NCBI GenBank assembly: GCA_029378245.1
Contig: JARKIF010000002.1
Coordinates: 744,001-808,000 of the forward strand
DNA from: Roridomyces roridus
Taxonomy: Eukaryota > Basidiomycota > Agaricomycetes > Agaricales > Mycenaceae
Direction of reading: 5' to 3'
Length of the DNA stretch: 64,000 nucleotides
This document shows positions 25,628 through 37,245 of this stretch, piece after piece. A program made the position numbers and the translations under genes. The notes beneath the pieces were generated by a model. The model searched no databases, had not been told where the DNA came from, and worked only from the letters and a program-made list of their open reading frames with translations. The stretch's first letter is position 1. Each line of letters begins with the position of its first letter.

Positions 25628-27349
25628 TTGCCGACTCTGCCGTTGACCCAATTTCCGAATTGGGATGCGGAGACAGATCAATGGTTAACACGTGCAAATA
25701 GGCAAGCATCTTCCGTCGCTCATTTACACGACCTCGCGCCGGCCCTTCCGCGACTGGCGGTGGAAGCGCGACGACGCATGGACCTGCTCCTCAAGGCTAA
25801 CCGCGAAAAGTTGCTCAACACCTATGCGGAAAATCTAGAGGCCGTGCTAGACCTTCAAAGAACCCTGCTCGCAGACGTTCTGCCGTCGGTCACGGACGAA
25901 CTCAATCTCGACGCAGATTCCGAGCAGTGGGCGGCGGAATGGCTGAATGATACATGTGTGTATTGCGTCGCGCCGGGCCCTTGCTTCTTCCGCTGACTGC
26001 TTTCTACTTTCTTTTTCTCGAAGGCTCCCTGTTTCAAATAATGCGGGTACGTTTGATACCAATCATCCGTCCATGTCTCTGAGGCCGACTTGAAGCGTAA
26101 TAAATTTACAAGATCCTTCGCTATGGAGTCGATTCGAAAGACTCTGGTGTGGAGATTTAACCACTTATGGCCCCCTCACCCCCCTTTGCGCATGTCAATC
26201 GTTCCCCCGCCTGCCACAGATCCTTTCGGCCGGCCAATACTCCTTGTCGAGGTCGTCTCCCTGAACGACAGCTCGGATGCGTACAAGCCATTGATAATCC
26301 GCGGCCTCGAGACTCTTCGGCTGCACCTAAAGCGCCTAAATGAAAACTCGGCACAACAGCCAATTCTCCAATACGTGATCCTCCTCGACCTCAAACATTT
26401 CTCAACGCAAAGTCTCGTAAGCTGCTACGGCCAACTCCGTGCGTGCGTGGTTCGTGCTGATCGCCGTGTTTGCCCTAGAACATTGATCTGGTGACATGGA
26501 CGCTTCGCGAGGTCATACCTCAGTTTCCTGGGCTACTGGCTGCGGGTAATTACGCCATGCAAGAATGGCAGTGGTCTAGGCATACTCACCTTCCCGTCTC
26601 TTGACAGCGTTCATCACGAATTTTAACTGGGCTCATTCCGCGACTTGGAGTATCGCCAAGCGCGTCCTACCCGCGACAGCTCTCTCGCGCGTCTTTTTTC
26701 CGACTCGACAGGAGTTGCTCGCCTATTTTACGCCCTCGATGCTTCCAAAAGGTAAGTAGCGTTTAGGTTCCCGACCTCATTTATTTGCTAATGAAAAAGC
26801 TTGACAGATTATGGCGGAACTCTGCCTTCCATGACAGAGCTGCAACAGCTGCAACAACAACAGCGTACTTCTTCGTCGTCTTCTTCGCGGGTTGATGACA
26901 GGCCCGAGCCCAGCGCTCAACATAGCAACCATGGTTCCTGGCCGACTTCAAGTTCCCCGTCGTCATCTCGATCTGCACCCCGGAATGTCACGACGATGAT
27001 TGGTGTCCGTACGGCGGCGGGCCCGCCGGCCAGGGCACTTCCGATCCGCCAAGCCCTACCACCACCCGGCGCCCCGATCCCAGCCACGTCCCTCTTGAAC
27101 CCCTTCTTCGGGTACCCGCTCTCATCGTTTGACGGCACGCAACCTCCGACACTCCGGCATGGACGGCGCCGGAAGAGAGATTTAGCGCACACGCTCCTCG
27201 TTCTCGCCTGGCGGCGATGGAAACGGAGGATCGTTGGTACTTTGTGGCTTGTTATCGTCTTTTTGTTGACGGTGAGGGGGAGGAGGGTGTGGTTCTCGAG
27301 AGCGTCTGGGTCGCTTTGGACGGCGGCTACTACTCTTTTGCTGTTATAG
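25628..27349 (+). CDS. CRAL-TRIO (SEC14-like) lipid-transfer protein with C-terminal membrane anchor
   Basis: CRAL-TRIO proteins bind phosphatidylinositol or other lipids and move them between membranes. Exon joins in frame give LLLKANREKLLNTYAENLEA, NDTCSLFQIMRRNKFTRSFA, ESIRKTLVWRFNHLWP (CRAL-TRIO N-terminal helices), then DPFGRPILLVEVVSLND and QYVILLDLKHFSTQSL. Next come VTWTLREVIPQFPGLLAA, FITNFNWAHSATWSIAKRVL and the end of the domain at LPKDYGGTLPSM. A glutamine/serine/proline-rich linker of about 130 residues follows. Near the C-terminus a basic stretch (WRRWKRR) precedes a hydrophobic segment (IVGTLWLVIVFLLTVRG), probably a tail anchor. The true 5' end is unclear; coding sequence is evident from about 25628, with no ATG there. 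Confidence 0.82.
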
Positions 27350-27425
27350 AATTTACTTAGAATTGGATTAAGTTAATCGTGATTTGCGCTGAGGTGAGGG
27401 TTAGAGTTTATTTTACATCTACATC

Positions 27426-28105
27426 TCAGTACAGTCCCTCGAAGTTCAACTTGAGCGGGACGGGGACGAAGCTAGGAGGCGCCCCCGGAGTATTGAAATC
27501 GCCTGAAAGCAGAGCGACCCGGGAACGCGGCGGCGACTGGGCCTGCGGTGGGTGTGTGGGGGGGTTTAGAAGTGTGCGGGCCTGCTGACTGAGAGCTTGT
27601 TCGCGTATGCTTGTAATTATTACATGCCGGGTCCGCGACGGGTCGCGGAGTTGAAGATGCCGGCCTGAATCGTTGAGGTGGTGAGCACAGCAGACTGGAT
27701 CTTTCGGACCGGAGTTGAACTTCGCGTGCAGAGGTGAGTACGAGAGAACGTGAGCGCGGATCTCGAGGTTGGGGACTTGACTTTTGTCATTAGTTAGGAG
27801 CGTTGGAGGGAGGTGGATCGGACCGTGAAAATGTTGGACCCACCGATGGCCACCGCCACCCACGGGACATGGCAGCTGTTCTAGATTTTCGAGGAGGGCA
27901 CGAAAAAGTGTCGGTTGAAGATCCGCGTTGGGGTGCCCGTCAACTTGAATGGTGAACACAAGATTTTCGACCCTTGATTTTCAAGCTCCTGGGATCGTCG
28001 GGACTCTTGAACGCGCGGAGGCGAACTTCGAAGCGTAAGCTTGACAACCCCGTGGAGAATGGAAGGCCCGAGAGGTCGTGAGAGAGACCCGTTCGAATTC
28101 AAAGT
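27426..28105 (-). CDS. Hypothetical protein, 5' part interrupted by a MITE
   Basis: I recognise no family. The minus strand has a coding-like 177-codon frame (27426-27959) with FTIQVDGHPNADLQPTLFRA and PNLEIRAHVLSYSPLHAKFN, ending LNFEGLY. Upstream parts towards 28105 need splicing. The left end of the MULE-like element lies directly at the 5' side, and beyond its right end the minus strand shows GTAAGC, a CTAAC branch point and AACAACAG. If the element is removed this gives a normal intron of about 42 nt. I therefore think the gene continues upstream of 28883, but cannot define its start. Both gene status and span are tentative. Confidence 0.35.
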
Positions 28106-28114
28106 CCTGTTGTT
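28106..28114 (+). repeat. Target site duplication, left copy
   Basis: CCTGTTGTT, identical to 28874-28882, directly abutting the left inverted repeat. Confidence 0.85.
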
Positions 28115-28873
28115 GGATAATTCTATTCAGAAACCCCGGTTGCAGCCAGAAACCCCCTCTTATATGGAAACCCCATGTCAATAAAATATTTCAGCGGGGG
28201 TTTCTTGATTTGGATCAGTTTTGATTAATCATTGATGCTGCCAGCGGCATGTCTCAGCAAAACTCCAAATATGACCTGCCGCCAACCCGCCGCTGCCGTG
28301 TGACCGTGTTGCAGCTTCCTTGACGGCTTGACTCGCGCGTCGGGAGGCGTCGGTCGTTGCGAATGAAATGAAGAAGAAAAAAGTGGTATTCAAGGTAAAA
28401 TACAGGTGTTGTTAATAGTGATGAGCGGCGGCATTGACAACCTGGGGAGTTTCAATAAAGAGAAGGGCGGGTGTTGCGGGCAACGGTGAGGTCATGGCGC
28501 GCGAGCGTGAGGTGGATGGAGGGGATGGTCAAGTCGGGAAACCACACCGTTGGCAACGCTCGCGACGATGCGAACCACCCGGACTGGTGATGAGCGGGAC
28601 AAAGGGCAGACCTGGCGGTGACGCGTCAGACGGGGGGTGAGGGTAGCGTGTCTGATATGGAGTTGGTGGACGACGGGCGAGAGTGAAGGCGCGAGGAAAA
28701 GAGTCAGTATAGTGAATGGTGGCAGACCCGATCAATCGGCATCTGTCGGCGGGCTTCTGTTGGCATCAAATCTGCCGCACTGTTGCCGAAACTCGCAACC
28801 TGGGTTTCCACGTAGATATCTATTTATAACTGGGGTTTCTGCCTGCAACCGGGGTTTCTCAATAGAATTATCC
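28115..28873. mobile_element. Non-autonomous MULE-like element (MITE) with 9-bp target duplication
   Basis: A 759-bp element. The terminal inverted repeats are 42 bp with only two mismatches (element positions 14 and 32); each starts GGATAATTCTATT, then AGAAACCCCGGTTGCAG, and ends in CAGAAACCCC. The flanks are a perfect 9-bp direct repeat, CCTGTTGTT, at 28106-28114 and 28874-28882. Nine-base duplications and long inverted repeats are typical of the Mutator superfamily. Further GAAACCC motifs lie inside each end. There is no transposase frame, so movement would need an enzyme supplied from elsewhere. Confidence 0.85.
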
Positions 28874-28882
28874 CCTGTTGTT
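28874..28882 (+). repeat. Target site duplication, right copy
   Basis: CCTGTTGTT, directly abutting the right inverted repeat. Read on the minus strand it is AACAACAGG, which looks like a splice acceptor. Confidence 0.85.
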
Positions 28883-30053
28883 CCTCGACAAAGTTAGTAG
28901 ATCCGGTTAAGCTTACTTCTGCGTGTAAAGGCTTTTGGTCACGGTTCTGAACTTGAACTTGCCAGCTTGCGGCCATCACATCCGGCCATCATCAGATATG
29001 TTATCTCCGTGACATTTCTTTGTTTGGCTCTCCCGACAAACGTCGATCCCTCGCCGCGCCGCCGCCACCCCCGCCCGCCACAAGGCTCGTTCCAAACAAC
29101 TTTCTTTTTGTGCCGATCCGCCTTGCCGCCGCCACTTAATCCAGCCACTGACATATTCTGTTCAGCTCTCGGAGGACCTCTACACGCCGGTCCCCCCTAG
29201 CATCAATCCGCGTCTATCGTAAGTTCTCCCGGTTTGCTACGACAGTCTATATACGACACTCCAAATTGACCCTGCATTTATGTAGTTTGCACTCGAGGCG
29301 AAGAATGCTTTGCTTCAAGAACTTGTATCATGGGGCAGGCACAGCTGACATTCCAAATGAATTCCTCGACGGACTCGGAGATTGTCTGCAGCATTTAAAA
29401 TTTTCAACTCTGGTTGGCTTTTTCGGTTCAAGGCAAGTAAAATGGCTCTAGCACACTGCATGCATGCAATGGTCTTCAATCTGCTGTCCGTTCGGCAACC
29501 TTACCTTCCGCTATTTAGTCTCACACTCCCGGAGTTTCCAGGTTGGACTGACAGACAGACACCTATATTTCTCGCATGAAACGACATGTACAATGGCCGA
29601 TGCCCACGAAAGAACGGACTTGGGCGGACTTGATCGTCGGTCCAACATAGCACAATGACAGCTATGGGCGTCCTCGAAGCCATGGAGAGTCGAGTCTTCG
29701 ATTCAATTTGTCCAAAAGAGGTATTCGGGTCAAAACTGACGGAGCACGGAGGCAGCGGGCGATTACGATCCTTGCGGTCTTGGACCGTCCCTGGTCGCTG
29801 GCGGGCAATTTGCGGTCACACTGGCAGCTGCGGGGATTAAGACTCTGTCTAACCGAATTGGGTGGTCAATCTCGATTGTATTAATAAGGGGATTTTCACG
29901 AGACGCTACGGGTACTGTTACTGCTCCTTCTCGTGCTATATCCTCTTTTTCATTTAACGTGTCCTGTGCACGAAACGGGGTGCCAAAATATACCTCGCTT
30001 TCGCGACCAATGCATCTCGCATTATTTCGTAAGGCCCTAATCCGATCTTACTT
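28883..30053. other. Intergenic region, no gene confirmed
   Basis: It may contain 5' exons of the interrupted minus-strand gene (28940-29154 has a coding-like frame). The plus-strand frames at 29266-29840 are short, carry no motif and are probably chance. Confidence 0.4.
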
Positions 30054-30854
30054 ATGTATTTGACCCAAGCCTCAAAAGCCCAGCAGCCAGTCTTTGACTA
30101 CGACGCAATGCATCCTCGCACTCCGTATCCGCCAGAATACTACTCTGGACAACAGCAGGGCCCGTATCGCAACCCGTACCCGGCCTCGAGCTATCCACCT
30201 ATCGCTCCTGCGCCTCCCGACCACCGTTATTCGCGACGCACTCCATCCAGCGAGTACCCGTACCCGTATCCGAGTCCTGACTCGTCCTATTCGTATGACG
30301 CACCACGCTCAATGAGCCCGCCGTCGCCTCCTTCGTCGTCTTACCCAAGACATCCACCACCATCCTCTTCTTCACATTTTAATCCGACGCCTTCCGACTA
30401 CGCGCCTCACACCCGAGGTCCCGGTCCTCCGCGTCCTGCTTCAGCGATGCATCATCACCCGAGTGGAGGAGGCAGCAGTCGCGGTGGGCCTTACACTTCA
30501 GCGCCTCACTTGCCCCCACCACCACCCCTACCACGCTCCTCGCACCATCCACATCCGCATTCGCATTCGCATTCGCACTCTCACTCTCATTCACATCCCT
30601 CGTCCTCCTCCTCCTCACGTCCAAGGAGCCTCGGAGGACCACCAGGCCCACCCACAGGCGGCGAGCGCTTTGTCTGCGACGTATGCGGCAAAGACTTTTC
30701 TCGTGCCCACGACCGCAAGCGACACCACGAGACACAGCACGCCGCGAGTCCCGTCACGCACAAATGCACGTACTGCGACAAAGACTTTAGTCGCGCTGAT
30801 TCGCTCAAGCGGCATATTCAAAATGGGTGCGATGAGGCGCCGGAGCCGCGGTAG
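30054..30854 (+). CDS. C2H2 zinc-finger protein, probable transcription factor
   Basis: A single-exon frame of 266 residues. Residues 1-200 are low-complexity and rich in proline, tyrosine and serine, including an HPHSHSHSHSHSHSHSH run encoded by an alternating CAY/TCN tract (about 30545-30597). Two adjacent fingers sit at the C-terminus: FVCDVCGKDFSRAHDRKRHH with ETQH, and KCTYCDKDFSRADSLKRH followed by IQNGC, so the second is C2HC. Tandem fingers with FSRA-D--KRH helices are typical of fungal DNA-binding proteins. The disordered N-terminus would act as the regulatory part (inference). The start is the ATG at 30054; a second in-frame ATG (MHPRTPYPP) lies 18 codons downstream. The frame is intact. 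Confidence 0.85.
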   Translation: MYLTQASKAQQPVFDYDAMHPRTPYPPEYYSGQQQGPYRNPYPASSYPPIAPAPPDHRYSRRTPSSEYPYPYPSPDSSYSYDAPRSMSPPSPPSSSYPRHPPPSSSSHFNPTPSDYAPHTRGPGPPRPASAMHHHPSGGGSSRGGPYTSAPHLPPPPPLPRSSHHPHPHSHSHSHSHSHSHPSSSSSSRPRSLGGPPGPPTGGERFVCDVCGKDFSRAHDRKRHHETQHAASPVTHKCTYCDKDFSRADSLKRHIQNGCDEAPEPR

Positions 30855-32594
30855 TAGTGGTTTGCGGCTTTTTTTCTCACAAAAAAAGTGGGCTTTTTTC
30901 GATCTTTGTTATATTCTTGCTTGCTTCTTGTTGTACCCCTTGGACCCACAGCTCTCGATTGCCGTCAATGTATCTATGTATCTCCCTCTGCACGCTATTC
31001 GATTCAACTACCATATCTTCGCTTTGTTTATACCATACCATACCGACTTCTACATGATACATACACCATCTTTTTTGTCGCAATTTGGGGGTTCCCACAT
31101 TTCGTACCTGTACCTTTGAGCTGAACGCGGACATAGCGCTTAGCCCTGGCTACAGCAGCAGTCGTCGAGTCACTCCATCTATTTATTATATCAGCGCGTC
31201 CTGAAATATATGAAATTTGCAAGCCAAACTTGGGTACGCGTCGACGCGACGCGACTGTGTGCAGACACGAAGGAAGAAACTTGGAGGAAGGAGCAAGACA
31301 CGGTCCCGAACGATCTGCGGGCTAGGGGCGTCATCGACGCTACACTATGACGCTGGAGCGAATGCAGGGCTACTAGAAGAACGTTGGACCGAGGTGATCG
31401 CCGAAAGAGTTGCGCTGAGCGCCGACTAAAATGTTGAGGTAAACTCTGTGAGTGAAAGACTACTTATTTGCTACCTAGCATGATTGCGGCGGACCAAAAA
31501 AGCGTTGAAGAAGTGAGGTGAGGTGGAGTGAGCTAAGACGAGACGAGTGGCCGCCTTCTCTCCGCGTCTGCTGTGAAATCTGCTCGGCTTTGAGGCATTG
31601 CATGAGGGTGGAGCACGAGGTCTTGTTGACGCCGCCGATAGATAGATAGATAGATGGAGCGTGAAAAAGGCTTTGCACAACAGAGTACTATTACCGCCGC
31701 CGCACCCAGGTGTCGTGGGCGTTGGTAGTATTCGAGTCGAGGAGATTCGAGGATCTCCGGTACACTGACGGGCTTGCGATAGATCGATGAAGCGTGATTG
31801 AAAAGACTTTGTTCAGAGTCCTATTACCGCCGCCGCACCCAGCCGACCGCCGAGGGTGGGTGGGTTTTCGTTCGCGTCATTAATACTCGGGTTGAGGAGA
31901 CTCGAGGACCTGAGTTGTTGTCATTATTGTTCGCGCCCGTCGTCCATCGCCCCGGATGGAGGATGGATGGGAAAACAACGAAACGAAAAAACGGAACAAG
32001 AACAGACTCGGCCGCGGCGAGCTAAGAAGACCAAGCAGGCAGGCAGGGACCAACCAACCGACCAACTGGCAGAGAGGGGTTCCGACTAATTTGTGCGACG
32101 GCTTGAACGAAACGAACGAACGTGCCAGCGGGGTAAGATCTTGCCTTGCTGGCCTTCAAGGTTTAGATGGATCACCAGAGGTGAAGCGCCGCTTGAACTC
32201 GAGTCCTTGATGCGGACGCAGTGAGGTACTGTACGTGTTTACCTACCTACCTACTTCTAGGCTGACGCCAGATTCCGGTATCGACTCTCGAGAGCGAGTC
32301 GGTGGTTGACAATTCGCGGCGGCGTCGGCTTCAAAGATAAAGATTTGCCACCAAGGAAGCAGGATTCAGGAAAAATCGGAGCATGGGACCAAGCCTCGAG
32401 GTGGAGTCGGAATCGTCTCCGTCGCGAGTCTAGGCTTTGAGAGTTGGGATGGCAGAGTCCCTTGGAGCTTGGGATGGAGTTACCCGTGCAGCCAGCCTTG
32501 CCCGAGAGCAACCCGAGCATGACCGAGCATGACGAGGTTCAAGGTTCGTCTGCTTACAAACCCATCACCGACTCCAGCTTACACCCCGACCACC
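30855..32594. other. Gene-poor region
   Basis: Apart from the tandem repeat at 31.6-31.9 kb and short microsatellites (GATA at about 31640, ACCT at about 32240), I see nothing that looks like a gene. Confidence 0.5.
31636..31915 (+). repeat. Tandem direct repeat, two diverged units of about 140 bp
   Basis: Each unit runs: GATAGAT-rich start, GAAGCGTG-like block, CAGAGTMCTATTACCGCCGCC, GCACCCAG, then a TAYTCGRGTYGAGGAGAYTCG block. Unit 1 begins about 31636 and unit 2 about 31779. Unit 1 starts with a (GATA)n microsatellite. No coding potential is seen. Confidence 0.7.
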
Positions 32595-33683
32595 ATGTCC
32601 TCAGCACCCAAGACCGTCCCTTTCTTCAAGAAGGGCAAGTCACGACCGACGACGACCCGCAAGCGCTCTGCGTCTCCCCCTCCTTCTGCTGCTGCTGCAG
32701 CCACCGCTCCATCGACCTCGACTTCCTCCGTCATCCTCCCATCCCGAAAAGCCGCCCCGACGCTCCTCAGCGCAGGGACCAAGCGCACTGCCTCACAGCG
32801 CGAGTCTGCTTACGACGACCCGGAAGAACCCCTCCGTGACGACGGCCCAGACGTCAAATGGACCGCAGCAGGCTCACACGTCGCTGCTGCACTAGACATC
32901 CTAGCCGGAGACGAGGCCGAGGCGCTCTTATTATCCAAGCGAAGGCGCACGGAGGATGGAGATGAAGTAGAACCACTTTCTGCGGATGGGCAGTACCGTG
33001 GTCAGGCGGCTTACCACACGCACCTCAAAGCGAAGGAGGTGCCCAAGGCGATGCGGGTTGGTCCGACGAGGAACGCGAGCACGATACGGACGGTGACTAT
33101 TGTGGATTACCAACCCGATGTGTGCAAAGATTACAAAGAGACGGGCTACTGTGGGTTCGGGGATACGTGCAAGTTCTTGCACGATCGTGGGACGTGTGCG
33201 TGGTTTTTTCTCTCTCATCTAACCACCGACTGAGTGAACTTTTTTTTCTCAGACCTCGCCGGCTGGCAACTCGACAAGCTTGCTGAAAACGCTGCCAAGA
33301 ACCCTGGTGACCCCGAGTCCGACTCGGACTCTGACGAGGAAGATGTCCCGTTTGCGTGTCTCATCTGCCGGAAACACTACACCGACCCCATCGTCACGCG
33401 CTGCGGGCACTACTTTTGCTCGGCTTGTGCTATCAAGCGGTTCGCCAAGACGCCCAAGTGCCTCGCGTGCGGTGCGCCGACCGGGGGCATGTTTAATCGT
33501 GCGGATAAGATATTAGAAAAGATTAATAAGAAGAAGACGGAGAAGGAGGAGAGGAGGAAGAGAGATGAGGGCGATGATGGGGAGGATGGGGAGGGAGGAG
33601 GCAAAGTTGAGATCGAGGGTCTTGAGACGCAAGGAGGAGGCGGGGAGCAGTCTGATGATGACGAAGATGAAGATGAAGACTAG
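32595..33683 (+). CDS. CWC24: Pre-mRNA-splicing factor CWC24 (RNF113 homologue)
   Basis: CWC24/RNF113A acts in the activated spliceosome. The protein begins [15 protein letters not shown], the N-terminus usual for this family, followed by a disordered stretch and the region [14 protein letters not shown]. The CCCH finger is complete: [20 protein letters not shown] (Cx8Cx5Cx3H). It is followed, across an intron near 33197-33253, by [11 protein letters not shown]. The C3HC4 RING reads [46 protein letters not shown]. An extended acidic tail ([11 protein letters not shown]) closes it. The frame is intact. A TCCTG x5 microsatellite lies in the 3' flank. An upstream in-frame ATG at 32529 is less likely, as MSSAPK matches the family start. 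Confidence 0.93.
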
Positions 33684-33746
33684 TTGGGTGTATCTATCGC
33701 ACAGTGTACTTGCTATGCTCATTTTCGCCTCTTGACGTCGACAGGT

Positions 33747-33771
33747 TCCTGTCCTGTCCTGTCCTGTCCTG
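33747..33771 (+). repeat. TCCTG pentanucleotide microsatellite (5 units)
   Basis: Perfect (TCCTG)5, about 60 bp downstream of the CWC24 stop. Confidence 0.9.
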
Positions 33772-36546
33772 GAGACCTTGAACATGAACACCCCTTGTAC
33801 CTCGATTTCGATTCAGGGCCTCTTACGCTATGTTCTCTCGGACGGGATCTGCTACTTACTTGGCTAGGATAAACCGCGTAACACGACGCGGTGCAGCCCT
33901 TCAGTTTCATTTCCACCACTGCTACATCTCCGCTCTGATATCCATTATCCATGACTCAGGACAAGGTGTCGTATGTTTGTCCCTGAATTTCTCGCAGATA
34001 TGCTCCAGCTATTCGGAAGCGCAGTTCTGGGTCTGGTCATTTTTAGCCACCGTTACTTGTCGGCCTCGTACAGTGTGTATTCCTGGCCATTGGTTCAGAT
34101 GCACACGACCGCTCCTAGTGCCGTCTGGTCATCATTCGACGGACTACAGCAAGAGTGGTAAACTGCAATATCCGACATTCCTACAAGCGCTTACTGGACA
34201 TGAGTGTGAGCGCCGCTTGCACACCGACCGCCCGTGTTGTAGCCGGTTCTTCGGTTTGGAATCTACTAATTCAGAAGACCATCGGGTATTCGGGTAGCCA
34301 TGGTGGTGTTCCTCCCTCCCACAACTCTTGCCGTTTATACGACTCCAACCACTCAAGCATACCTCGGGCTAATAAATCGTCGAGGAAGAAGAAAGAAGAC
34401 GCAGTGTATAGGACTCGGTGAGCACCTCGTTACAAGGGCTGCATTCAATGCCATTCATATCACATCAAGTACTCTACGTGTGCTTGACACCGCAGGTAGC
34501 CCGAAGAATACTTACTCATAATACCACCCGGGACTTGCGCACAATCTCCTGTGCTATCCCTGGCAGTGGCACTGGCACCCCACCTCTGAGACGTGAGGAT
34601 CTGTTTGTTATCTCAGAGTCAGAGCTCCTGAACGCGCAAAAACAATGGCTCGTTGGAGCGCGATTTGAAGCTGAAGCGCGCTGCCAGTGTCAATCGGCTT
34701 GATTTTCAAGTCGGTGTCGCCAGTGTATCGACAAGGCGGCGGTAATGCGGAGCTTGATTTTCGCAACGGCGGTACATGTCAAGTCGAAGCCGCCTACTAC
34801 CTGGGGCCCGGTCTTTTCGGCTGCTCTTCACAACCTTCTTCGAGTCAGCGGAGCAATTTACCTTTGAAGAATTGAGCTAGGGCCGCGTTTTGGGCCTTTC
34901 ACAGAGAAGTTCGCAACGCGCAAAAATAATCGCTCGTTGGAGCCACGATTTGGAGCTGTTGAAGCAGAAGCGCGCTGTGTATCAATCGGCTTGATTTCAA
35001 GTCGACTTGAAGGCGGCGGTAATGCGGAGCTTGATTTTCGTATATGTCAAGTCGAAGCCGCCACCCTGGGTCTATCTCTATCTCTATCTCCCCGTCCGGT
35101 CTTTTCGGCTGTTATTGTTCTTCTTCTTCACAACTCGGAGTCAACGTTTGAACACGGAAGTTTTTCTTCTGCGGGTACGAGTTTGTTTTTGTTTTTGTTT
35201 CGTTTCAGTTCAAGGAGCAATTTACCTTTGAAGAATTGAGCCAGGGCCGCATTTTGTGCCTTTCATTGTACCACACAAGGGGAATGGCCACGCTCGGTGG
35301 TTTGGTTGGCATGCAAAATCCAGACGTGTGATTGCGTGTGGAGCTCTTTACCCTTACCGGCGGCAGCCACATAGGTGCAGTGCATTTGTGATAATCTGTA
35401 GCGTGGCCGCCACTGACGATCTGGGCGCACAAGTATAGGTTCCTCAACGAGTATGTTTCCAAGAAACCATGGTCCATTGAGCGTCTATTGAATAATAAAA
35501 GCGACTCGCACTACTGGTTGCTTGCTCCAACCGCTTCCTTGCCCGCCCGTTTGATACGAGCACTGAACGCCGCCGCCGCACCATGCTGTACGACGTTCGC
35601 ACCTGCCAAGTTTGAATAGGTTGTCTTATTTATGCAGCCAATGGCAACGACTCTTCACTTGATTCTGTGATCCCACTCCCACACCCAATGAGGACACAAT
35701 GGTCTGAGATTGGACCCGAGCTCGCGATGTGGTGCCAGAAATCGCAACAAAATAAATTCCACGGATGTGTGCGGTCGGGTAGCTCAGGACGTCTTTTGGC
35801 CGGTCTCCTCCTGGCGATTAATGGAGTCGAATCAAGATAATTCCTAGTTCCTTTTGTGCCTGAACAACATAGATGACTGTCAGGCATTAGACTGGGTGGG
35901 CCTCGTCCGAGTAGAGTCCGGCCTCGTTTTGCTGAAAAGAGAAAATCGAGACCAGAACATCGTCTCTGAGCACGTTCCTAGGTGGGTGCAATCCTTTCGG
36001 TACTTACGGCGTCTTGGCCTAGTTGCGCCGCCCGGCGTTCAAGAATCGACGCCGCCGCGGGACGCCCCAGTCCAATCTAGGCAATCCGCTAAAAGGTTAG
36101 TAGGAACCAAATCAAGGACTTTACGATACGCAACCCACAGAGCAACCAATAAAGAAGAGATGGGGAAACTCGGAAAAGACCGTATGTAGGTTATCGTCTC
36201 GCAGGTTTGCGCTTTCGAATTCGGTCAAATGAACTTGAGCCTGATTCTAGTCAACACGTTGGCGACTACCTCTCAGATTTTCGTTTTGACCAAGTATTCG
36301 CATCTCGTTGGCATTGGCAGAATCAGTCGCCGGACCTGAGCGTGCCGGCATCGTCCTTGGCGGGCCCGTATTTGGGTCGAAGGATTGGGGGAAGAGTCCA
36401 ACGATTCGACTTACTTCCGAGAGAGAATGTGCAGCTAGAGAGAAATCGTTCTAAGCAGCGAGACATCATTGAAGCCATAGAAGTTGCGGTTTTCGCTGCT
36501 CAGATTGATTTTGAAGGATCGGACCTGGAATAGAAACTTATGCGGA
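33772..36546. other. Gene-poor region
   Basis: It contains the tandem duplication at 34.6-35.3 kb. Remaining frames are below about 110 codons and carry no motif (for example 36207-36533). Confidence 0.5.
34630..35265 (+). repeat. Tandem direct duplication, two units of about 275 and 355 bp
   Basis: Unit 1 (about 34630-34905) and unit 2 (about 34908-35265) share the same blocks in order: AACGCGCAAAAAYAATSGCTCG, GAAGCGCGCTG, ATCAATCGGCTTGATTT-like, GGCGGCGGTAATGCGGAGC, TGTCAAGTCGAAGCCGCC, CCGGTCTTTTCGGCTG, and GAGCAATTTACCTTTGAAG ending near GGGCCGCRTTTTG. Unit 2 is longer through an inserted TCTATC/TTCTTC-rich part. There is no long open frame and no terminal inverted repeat; the origin is unknown. 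Confidence 0.8.
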
Positions 36547-36830
36547 TCTCAATCAGTCGGATTGGCTAGAGCAGAATGCAGGCGGAGACCAAACCCGATT
36601 CAAGGATGCACTCCGTCGGCCGCCACGGCCAGGGAACATTAACAATAATGATATGCCATGCGTCAAGATTAAATAAATAAACCTGGAAACGCTGGCAATC
36701 AATAGAGCGATCTAAATGATTCGGGTACTCACTCACCTTGGCCTCAGGTCACCTCCGCCGATGTAAACGTTTGACTGCTACTCCCTTCAAACTGGACCCT
36801 GCGACTCCTCGGGTTCCGCCCGGCTAGAGA
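36547..36830 (-). pseudogene. Degenerate remnant of a DUF7918 gene 3' end and flank
   Basis: 36739-36800 aligns with the C-terminal coding region of copy 7 (37262-37345): CGATGTAAMCG, CTACTSCC, CTTCMAACTKGRCCCT. 36547-36738 aligns with the copy 7 3' flank at 37027-37250: ATCGGATTGG-like, ACTCCGTCRG, CGGCCAG, GAAACGCTGGCAATSA. It is too decayed to code. It looks like the leftover of a tandem duplication of about 480 bp period. A piece of the same flank sequence also recurs near 40720-40795. Confidence 0.6.
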
Positions 36831-37245
36831 TCATCAGCAAGCATCGTGGGCAGGGAAAAACAGGCTGATGGGGGCAAGAGTTCTATCAGTGGCAGTGCGC
36901 ACCCACGGCTTCATTTTTGATCACTCTCCTTCTCGTGATTCAAGCCTGCAGGATATCTTCCGAGCTGTCGATGAATAGTAAACCAGCGAAAAGACGGAAA
37001 ACCTTGCTAGGAGAATCTCAATGACAACCAATCGGATTGGTCAGAGACCGGAAGTTGAGCACAGACTGAATCAGCCGAGCCCGAGCACAATCAAGCAAGC
37101 ACTCCGTCAGTCGCTGCGGCCAGAGCGTGTGAATCACATGAGAAACATTACAGCTTTAGCGGAACCAAGAAATGATACATGGTGAAATTGGAAGAGACCA
37201 AGCCCTTGAAACGCTGGCAATGAGCAGAAAGATCTCGAGGACTCT

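Noticed and set aside
28115..28873. Repeated AAACCCC motifs as telomere-like sequence
   Set aside because: The motifs are irregularly spaced and arranged as inverted ends of one element with target duplications, not as a tandem telomeric array.
31636..31915. CRISPR-like or regulatory repeat array
   Set aside because: Only two diverged units with no spacers; a simple tandem duplication in a eukaryotic genome.
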